In this document: piece by piece, positions 32,652 through 40,900 of the stretch
How the letters are laid out: the number at the start of each line of letters is the position of its first letter
Numbering within the stretch: position 1 is the stretch's first letter
Source: Solidesulfovibrio sp.
GTDB lineage: Bacteria; Desulfobacterota; Desulfovibrionia; Desulfovibrionales; Desulfovibrionaceae
Reading direction: 5' to 3'
NCBI RefSeq assembly: GCF_038562415.1
Contig: NZ_JBCFBA010000004.1
Span: forward strand, 124,001-188,000
DNA: 64,000 nt
Notes under the pieces: generated by a model
Told to the model about the DNA's origin: nothing
What the model saw: only the letters and a program-made list of their open reading frames with translations
Databases searched by the model: none
Program-made: the position numbers and the translations under genes

Positions 32652-33050
32652 ATGACCAACATGTCCTTTCCCTTCGGGGACCAGGCGACCTGTATCCACA
32701 CGCTCCTGACCGGCCAGCGCTTCGAGGCCAGGGTCAACCACCGCGGCCAGCACTACTACCAGGGACGCTCGCGCTGGCGAGGACGGCCGGTCATCTGCCG
32801 CATCGGCGCCGGCGACCTCGCCCATCTGCCGGACGACGTCTACGGGGAAATCTGGAGCGGCTACTACGACCCGGCCGAACCGGACAGCATGCTCTTCGAC
32901 GAGACCCACGCCAACATCTTCGCCTGCCTCAAAAACGCCCTGGCCGGCGCCGCCCCGGCCCCGGTTCAGGCCGGCCGCGCCGGCGGCAGGGGGATGTCCA
33001 CGGTGAAGGTCGTGCCGGCGGCGGAGGTGACGAAACGGATCTCGCCGTGA
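32652..33050 (+). CDS. Hypothetical protein, 132 aa, second gene of the Fur-box operon
   Basis: The ATG follows GGGAGAAACACCC. The core (residues 1 to about 95) looks globular, with HYYQGRSRWRGRPVICRIGA suggesting a small beta-barrel and a conserved-looking acidic block VYGEIWSGYYDPAEPDSMLF. The last approximately 35 residues are low-complexity Ala/Gly/Pro and overlap the 3' end of the convergent histidine-kinase gene by 85 bp. That overlap hints that the true C-terminus may have been extended by loss of an earlier stop. There is no family recognition. Co-transcription with the 54-residue gene under a probable Fur site ties it to iron homeostasis. Confidence 0.55.
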   Translation: MTNMSFPFGDQATCIHTLLTGQRFEARVNHRGQHYYQGRSRWRGRPVICRIGAGDLAHLPDDVYGEIWSGYYDPAEPDSMLFDETHANIFACLKNALAGAAPAPVQAGRAGGRGMSTVKVVPAAEVTKRISP

Positions 33051-34726
33051 TGGTCCTCGACGATGCGCTGGCACACGGCCAACCCCAGCCCCGTGCCGGA
33101 CTCCTTGGTGGTGCAGAACGGATCGAAGACGCGATCGCGCACGCTTTCGGGGATGCCGCCGCCGGAATCGGCCACGACCAGCCGGGCCTTGCCCGGCGCG
33201 GCCTGGGTGGTCACGAGCAGCCGGCCGCCGGATTCCATGGCTTCGGCGGCGTTTTTGAGCAGGTTGAGCAGCACCTGCTTGATGCGGTCGGCGTCATGGG
33301 GGACGGCCGCCAGGGTCGCGTCCAGGCGGGTCTCCACCGCGATGCCCCGGGATTGCATGGCCTCGGCCATGACGGCCAGGGAGGCGCGCACGGTGGCGTT
33401 GAGGTCGCTTGGCGCGACATGGGACGGAGCCGGCCGGGTAAAGTCGCGCACCTCGTTTAAAAGCGTTTCCAGCCGCTTGGCCTCGGATTCGATGATGGCC
33501 AGCTTTTCGTCGTCCGCATCGCCCTGGGGCAGATGCCGGCGCACCTGGCGGGCGAAGCCGCCCATGAGCATCAGCGGATTTTTTATTTCGTGGGAAAGCC
33601 GGGCCGCCGCCTCGCCGATGGCCGCGAAGCGCTCCGAACGGATGAGCTTTTCCTGGGCCCCGAGCAGTTCCCGGGCCGTCTTGTCCACTTCGCGCACCAG
33701 GGCCTTGTTGAACCGCAGGGCGAAGTGGATGACCGTGAGGAAGGCGGCGAAGACCACCACCTCGAACAGCCCCACCAGCAGCCACTGCCGCACCACCAGC
33801 CGGCCGATGAGTCCCCGCACCTCGTCCTGGGGCGCGGCCAGGGCTACGGCCCAGCGGTTGCCCGGGTCCGCCGCCCCGCCCAGGGGCACCGGGCAAAAGG
33901 CCACGAGCTTGCGCACCGCCCCAAGGCGCCCCCGGTGCCAACCCGAAACATACCAGTCCGTGCCCCGGTCGCCGGCCATGACCCGGTCCGCCAGCAGCCG
34001 GTCCAGGCGCGCCCAGTCGATGCTCGGATCGCGCCGCCGACGCGCGGCCATGGACTCCTGGCCGACGAAATCCGTTTCGTGGTGGTCGAGGAAGATCCCC
34101 GTGTCGTCCAGGACCCAGGCATAGCCGGTCTCGCCCGAGCGCACGTCGTGGGCGTAGCGCCTGGCCACGGCCACGGCGTCCACCAGCGCGACCAGCCCGG
34201 CCACCCCGCCCGGGCCGTCGGTCACGGCCAGGCCCATGGCCACGAGCCGGCGTCCGGCAAGGGGGCCCTCCCGCGGGGAAAAGACCCGGCCCAGGCGGAT
34301 GGCGCCCGGGGAAAGCCCGGACAGCGCCTCGCCGCAGGCCACCGGACACAGGCCCCGCGTGTCGGGCATGCCCCCAGAAGCGTCGAAGAACCGGGGCGGG
34401 CCGTTCCCCGGGCGCACCACGCCCAGGGCGACCACGTCGTATCGGGCGAAAAGATCGACCCCCCCGGCCACGGCCGGCCGGGGGTTCCCCGGGGCGGCCG
34501 CCTCCGGCGGCCAGGCCAGCGACAGCCCTTCCAGGCCGGTGCGCAGGAAGGTGAAATGGTCGGCGATGTCCGCGGCGATCTTTTCGGCCAGCAGCAGCTG
34601 TTGCTGGTTGAACTGCGCCGTGACCACGGCCTCGACGTCGGTCTTGGCCCGATAGCCCATGGCCCCCACGGTCAGGGTCAGCAGCACGAACACCAGGCAG
34701 GCGATACAGATGTGCTTGCGTGACAT
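32966..34726 (-). CDS. Membrane sensor histidine kinase
   Basis: This 586-residue protein has an N-terminal membrane segment (residues about 6-24), a large extracytoplasmic sensor domain of Cache-like length (about 25-310, with GYAWVLDDTGIFLDHHETDF typical of Cache), and a second membrane segment about residues 312-335. A short coiled coil then leads to the HisKA helix with phospho-acceptor His379 in RLSHEIKNPL. The HATPase domain has the N box LLKNAAEAM, G1 DSGGGIP and G2 GTGLGLAV. No receiver domain is attached and no response-regulator gene is adjacent, so its partner is elsewhere. It is convergent with the Fur-box operon and divergent from the giant repeat protein. Confidence 0.93.
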   Translation of the reverse strand: MSRKHICIACLVFVLLTLTVGAMGYRAKTDVEAVVTAQFNQQQLLLAEKIAADIADHFTFLRTGLEGLSLAWPPEAAAPGNPRPAVAGGVDLFARYDVVALGVVRPGNGPPRFFDASGGMPDTRGLCPVACGEALSGLSPGAIRLGRVFSPREGPLAGRRLVAMGLAVTDGPGGVAGLVALVDAVAVARRYAHDVRSGETGYAWVLDDTGIFLDHHETDFVGQESMAARRRRDPSIDWARLDRLLADRVMAGDRGTDWYVSGWHRGRLGAVRKLVAFCPVPLGGAADPGNRWAVALAAPQDEVRGLIGRLVVRQWLLVGLFEVVVFAAFLTVIHFALRFNKALVREVDKTARELLGAQEKLIRSERFAAIGEAAARLSHEIKNPLMLMGGFARQVRRHLPQGDADDEKLAIIESEAKRLETLLNEVRDFTRPAPSHVAPSDLNATVRASLAVMAEAMQSRGIAVETRLDATLAAVPHDADRIKQVLLNLLKNAAEAMESGGRLLVTTQAAPGKARLVVADSGGGIPESVRDRVFDPFCTTKESGTGLGLAVCQRIVEDHHGEIRFVTSAAGTTFTVDIPLPPARPA

Positions 34727-34964
34727 CGGGCCTCCAGCTTCCTGTTCGATAGCGGAGTTTCACCGGCCGCGCAATCACTTGCCCCGGCCCCCGGCGCGCC
34801 CGGCCCAGCGGCGGCCGGGCCGTTGGCGCTTTTCTTGCCATGGAAACCACCAGCGGGGGGCGACCGGCAAAAATTTCCCTTTTGAAAGCGACGCCCGCGG
34901 GCGCCGCGCGGTCAGGGACCGGCCGCGGGCGCGCCATCCGGCCCCCACGCAAGGAGTCCGACCC

Positions 34965-37900
34965 ATGACCGCCGTCTCCATCGCCACCTACTCCCCGGAC
35001 ACCATCGCCGCCCTGACCACCACGGCCCTGCGCTCCCTGGCCGCCACGGGCTTCGCCTCCCTGGTCGCCTCCCAGGTCGAGGCCCTCAGCGCCGTCCAGA
35101 TCGCCGCCCTGACCACCAGCCAGGCCGCCGCCCTGACCATCGAACAGGTGTCCGCCTTCAGCGCGGCACAGTTTTCCTCCCTGACCCGCACGCAGATCGC
35201 CGTCTTTTCCACGGACGAAATTGCCGCCCTGACCACCACCCAGTTGGCCGGCCTGTCCGCCGCCGACATCACCGAACTGACCGCCACGCAAGTCGCCCAG
35301 TTGACCACCGAACAGCTGGCCGCCCTGACCACCACCCAGTTGGCCGGCCTGACCGCCGCCCAGGCCAAGGCCCTGACCGGCGACCAGATGGCCGCCCTGT
35401 CCACGACCCAGCTGGCCGCCCTGACCGCCAGCCAACTGCGGGGCCTGACCACCTCCGCCGTGGCCGCCCTGTCCACGACCCAGCTGGCCGCCCTGACCAC
35501 CGGCCAGGTCGCCGCCCTGACCGCCGTGCAGGTCCGGGCCCTGACCGAGGAGCAGGTCGCCTCGCTTTGCGCCACGCAGCTTTCGGCCCTGACCGCAACC
35601 GAAATCAAGGCCCTGGACACGACGCAGGTGCGGCAGCTTTCGCCCACCCAGCTGGCGGCGCTTTCCACCACCCAGATCGCCGCCCTCAACCCCCTGGCCG
35701 TCCCGGGCCTGACCTCCAGCCAGGTCGCCGCCCTGTCCACCAGCCAGGTCGCCGCCCTGACCACCGCCCAGCTCAAGCAGTTTACCGCCGACGACGCCCG
35801 CGCCCTGTCCGCCGACCAGCTGGCCGCCCTGACCGGCAGCCAGCTCGGGGCGCTTGCCACCACGGCCATCGAGGCCCTGACCGCCAGCCAGCTGGCCGGC
35901 CTGACCGCCAGCCAGATCGCCGGCCTGGGCAACACCTGGATCAGCGCGCTAAGCGCCACGCAGATGGCGGCGCTCTCCGTCGGCCAGCTCGCCGCCGTGA
36001 CCACCGGCCAGATCAAGAGCCTGACCGCCACCGACGTGGCCGAACTGAGCCTGACCGAACTGGCCGGCCTGTCCGAGACGCAGATCGCGGCCATGACCGC
36101 CACCCAGGCCAGGGGCCTGTCCGAAAACCAGATCGCCGCCCTGTCCGTCACCCAGGTCGCCGCCCTGACCGTCACCGCCACCCGGGCCCTGTCCGAAACG
36201 CAGGTGGCCGCCCTTGGCGCCAGCCAGATCGCCGCCCTGACCGTCACGGCCCTGACCGGCCTCACCCCGGCCGACATTGCCGGGCTGTCCGCCAGCCAAT
36301 TGGCCGGCCTGACCGCCAGCCAGCTGGCCGGCCTGACCACCACCCAGATAAAGGGCCTCACCGCCGACCAGATCCCCTCCCTCGCCATCAGCCAACTGGC
36401 CGCCCTGTCCGCCACCCAGTTGGGCTTTCTCACCGCCACGGCGGCGGCGGCCCTGACCGACACGCAACTGGCCGCCCTGACCACCACCCAGCTCAAGGGG
36501 CTTTCCGGCGCGGCCGTCAGCAGCCTCAGCCTGGCCCAGTTCTCGATCTTCAGCGCCGCCCAGATCGCCGCCCTGACCACCACCCAGCTCAAGAGCCTGA
36601 CCGCCACCGACGTGGCCGAACTGACGCTCACCGAAATCGCCTGCCTCAGTCAGACCCAGCTGGCCGCCCTGACCGCCACGGCCATGTCCGGGCTGACCGA
36701 GGACCAGTTGGCCATGCTGACCGTCACCCAGTTGCGGGGACTGGCCGCAACCGCCCTGGCCGGCCTCGGCCAGGAGCAGGTGGCCGCCCTGTCCACCAGC
36801 CAACTGGCCAGCCTGACCACCACCCAGTTGCGCGGGCTTTCCGGCACGGACATCGCGGGCCTGTCCACGGCCCAGATTTCCGCCCTGACCACCACCCAAC
36901 TGGCGGCGCTGACCACGACCCAGATTTCCGCCCTGACCACCACCCAGATCGCCGCCTTGGGCCAAAGCCAGATCGGCGTGCTCGGCGTGGCCCAAATCGC
37001 CGCCCTGTCCAGCACGGCCATGGCCGCCCTGAGCGCGACCCAACTGGCCGGGCTGTCCACCACCCAGGTGCGGGCCATCACCAGCGCCAACCTCGGGCAG
37101 CTGACCACCACGCAACTGGCCGCCCTGTCCGACACCCAACTGGCCGCCCTGTCCACGGCGCAGATCCGGGGCCTGACCGGCACCGCCGTGGGCGGGCTGC
37201 CCGTCACGGTGCTGGCGGCGCTCTCGGCCACCCAGATCGCCGCCCTTGGCGCCGCCGGCGCGGCCGGGCTGACCGAAACCCAGCTGGCCGCCCTGTCCGA
37301 CACCCAGGTCAAAGCCCTGGCCTCCACGGCCGTGGCCGCCCTGGCCGACACCCAACTGGCCGCCCTGTCCGGCTCCCAGCTGTCGCTCCTGTCCACCTCG
37401 GCCGTGGCCGCCATCACCGCCACGACCTTCGCCGGCCTGTCCGCCAGCCAGTTGGCCGCCCTGGCCACCACCCAGATTTCGGCCCTGACCAAGGGGCAGA
37501 TCGGAAGCCTCACCGACGACCAACTGGCCAGCCTGTCCACCACCCAACTCGCCCGCCTGACGGCCACCCAGATGGGAGCGCTGTCCGCCGACGCCGCCGA
37601 TGCCCTGACCGCCACGCAACTGGCCAACCTGACCGTGACCCAGCTGCGGGGCCTGTCCAGCGCCTCGGTCAGCGCCCTGACCGCCGACCAGATGGGCCGG
37701 CTCACCGCCACCCAGTTGGCCGCCCTGACCGCCACCCAGCTCAAGGGACTCACGGCCACGGACCTCGGCGAGATGACCACCACGGAACTTGCGGCCTTCT
37801 CGGCCACGCAACTGGCCGCCCTGACCGCCACGGCCCTGACCGGCCTGGGTACCGAACAGCTGGCCGCCCTGTCCGCCGACCAGCTCAAGGGGTTGGCCGG

Positions 37901-40900
37901 CGCGCAGGCCGCCGCCCTGTCCACGGAACAGCTGGCGGCGCTGACCACCACGCAACTGGCCGCCCTGACCGCCACGGCCCTGGCCGGGCTGGACGCCACC
38001 GCCCTGGCCGGGCTGACCACCAGCCAACTGGCGGCCCTTTCGGCCACCCAGATCGCCGCCCTGCCGCCCGCGGCCATAAGCGGCCTCGACGCCGACCAAC
38101 TGGCCGCCCTGAGGCTCACCCAGCTCAAGGGCCTGACCGCCGGCCAACTGGCCGCCCTGACCACCACCGCCCTGGCCGGACTGGCCGGGACGCAGCTGTC
38201 CGCCCTGACGCCGACCCAGCTCAAGGGCCTGACCGCCACGGCCATCGCCGCCCTGGACGCCACGCAGATGGCCGCCCTGGGCACGACCCAGCTGGCGGCG
38301 CTGACCACGACCCAGATACGGGGCTTAAGCAGCACCGACGTGGCCGAGCTGACCGTCACCGAGCTTGCCGCCCTGACGTCCACCCAGCTCGCCGCCCTGT
38401 CCGCCACCGCCCTGGAAGGCCTCGGCGAGACCCAGGCCGCCGCCCTCTCGGCCGCGCAACTCAAGGGCCTGACCTCCTCCCAGGTGGCGGCCCTGGACGA
38501 GACCCAACTGGCGGCCCTTTCCCCGACCCAGTTGGCGGCGCTGTCCGCCACGGCCGTCAAGGGCCTCGACGCCGACGGGCTGGCCGGCCTGACCACCAGC
38601 CAACTGGCGGCGCTGTCCGCCACCCAGGTGCGCGCCCTGACCGAAACCGCCCTGGCCGGCCTGACCGCCGAACAGGCGGCGACCCTGAGCGCCACCCAGT
38701 TGCGCGCCCTCCAGGCCACCCAGTTGGCGGCGCTGACCGCCACGGCGGCCACCGCCCTGTCCACCAGCCAACTGGCCGGCCTGACCGCAAGCCAGATCAA
38801 GGCCCTCAGTGAGGACAGCCTCAGCGCCCTGACCGCCACGCAGATCGCGGCCATGTCCGCGTCGCAGATCGCCGCCCTGACCACCACGCAAATCGCCGGC
38901 CTGACCGCCACGGACCTCGGCGAACTCACCGCCGGCCAGTTCGCCGCCCTGACCGCCACGCAGTTCGCCGCCCTGTCCGACAGCGCCATGGCCGGGCTGA
39001 CCGCCACGCAGATCGGGCTTTTGACCACCACCCAGGTCAAGGGCCTTTCCGCCACCTCCCTGGCCGCCCTGGACGCCACCCAGCTGGCCGCGCTTTCCGC
39101 CACGCAGGTCGGGGCGCTGACCGCCACGGCCCTGGCCGGCCTGACTTCGACCGAGGTGGCCGGGCTGACCGAGACGCAATTCGACGCCCTCAGCCGTACC
39201 CAGTTGGCCGCCCTGTCGGCCACGGCGGTCAAGGGGCTGACCGAAACCCAGCTGGCCGGGCTCGACGGCACGCAGCTTTCCGCCCTGACGGCCAGCCAGC
39301 TCGACGCCCTGTCCACGGCGCAACTGGCGGCGCTTTCCCCCACCCAGTTGGGCGCGCTTTCCACCACCGCCCTGTCCGGGCTGACCGCCGACCAGGTCGG
39401 CGCCCTGAGCCTGGCGCAGCTGGCCGGGCTGTCCACGAGCCAGGTCGCGGCCCTGTCGGCCAACGGCGTGTCGGGCCTGACCACCGGACAGGTGGCCGCC
39501 CTGTCCGCCGCCCAGGTGGCCGCCCTGACCGCCACGGAAATACGCTCGCTCAGCGACAGCCAGATCGCCGCCCTGTCCACGACGCAGATCGGCGCCCTGA
39601 CCGCCAGCCAACTGCGGGCCCTTTCCGCCACCCAGGCGGGCGACCTGACCACCACGCAGATCACCGCCCTGTCCACGATCCAGCTGGCCGCCCTGACCGC
39701 CACCGGCATGGCCGGCCTGACCTCGACCCAGGTCTCGGCCCTGACCGCCACGCAACTGTCCAGCCTGGCCACCAGCCAGTTGGCCGCCCTGTCCACCACG
39801 GCCCTGGGCGGCCTGAGCGCCACGGCCATCGCCGCCCTGACGGCCAAGCAGGCGGCCTCCCTGACCGGCGACCAGATCGCCGCCCTGTCCACGGCGCAAA
39901 TCGCCGCCCTGACCGAAACCCAATGGGCGGCCCTGACCACCACGGAAATAGGCGGCCTGACCGAAACGCAGCTGGCCGCCCTGTCCGCCGACCAGCTTTC
40001 CGCCCTGTCCCAGACGCAGGTCGCCGCCCTGTCGGCCACGGCCATACGCGGCCTGACCGCCACGGCCATCGCCGCCCTGGGCACGGGGCAGATCGCCGCC
40101 CTGTCCACCACGGACATGGCCGCCCTGACCGCCACGCAGATCGGCGCCCTGTCCACCACCCAGCTGGCCGCCCTGACCGCCACGCAAATCGCCGCCCTGT
40201 CCGACGAGGCCGTAACCGGGCTGACCGCCACGGAACTGGCGGCCTTAAGCCAAGCCCAGTTCGCGGCCCTGTCCTCCACCCAGGTCGGGGCGCTGACGGA
40301 AACGCAGATCGCCTCGCTTTCCGCCGGCCGGCTGGCCCAGCTGACGGTCACCCAGTTAAGCGGCCTGGAAGCGACGCAGATCACCGCCCTGACGGCAACC
40401 CAGCTGGCCGCCCTGTCGCCGGATCAGCTGGCCGCCCTGTCGGTGGCCGGCGTGGACGGATTTTCCGCCACGGACATCGCCGCCCTGACCAGCTCCCAGG
40501 TCGCGGCCCTGACCGCCACCCAGTTGGGCAGCTTAAGCGACGTCCAGGTCGCGGCGCTGACCACCAGCCAGCTCGGCCTGCTCTCCACCACCCAGTTGCG
40601 GGGGCTTTCCGCCACGGCCATCGCGGCGCTGACCACCAGCCAGTTGGCCGCCCTGACCGCCACCCAGATTTCGGGGCTGACCACCACGCAAATGGCCGCC
40701 CTGACCGCCACCGAAGTGCAGGGGCTTGACGCAACCCAGCTGGCGGCGCTGTCCACCGCCCAGATCGCCGCCCTGTCCACCACGGCCGTGGCCGGCCTGA
40801 CCACCACCGAACTGGCCGCCCTGACCACCCGCCAACTGGCCGCCCTGACCGCCACCCAGTTCGGCGCCCTGTCCGCCACCCAGCTGGCCGCCCTGACCCC

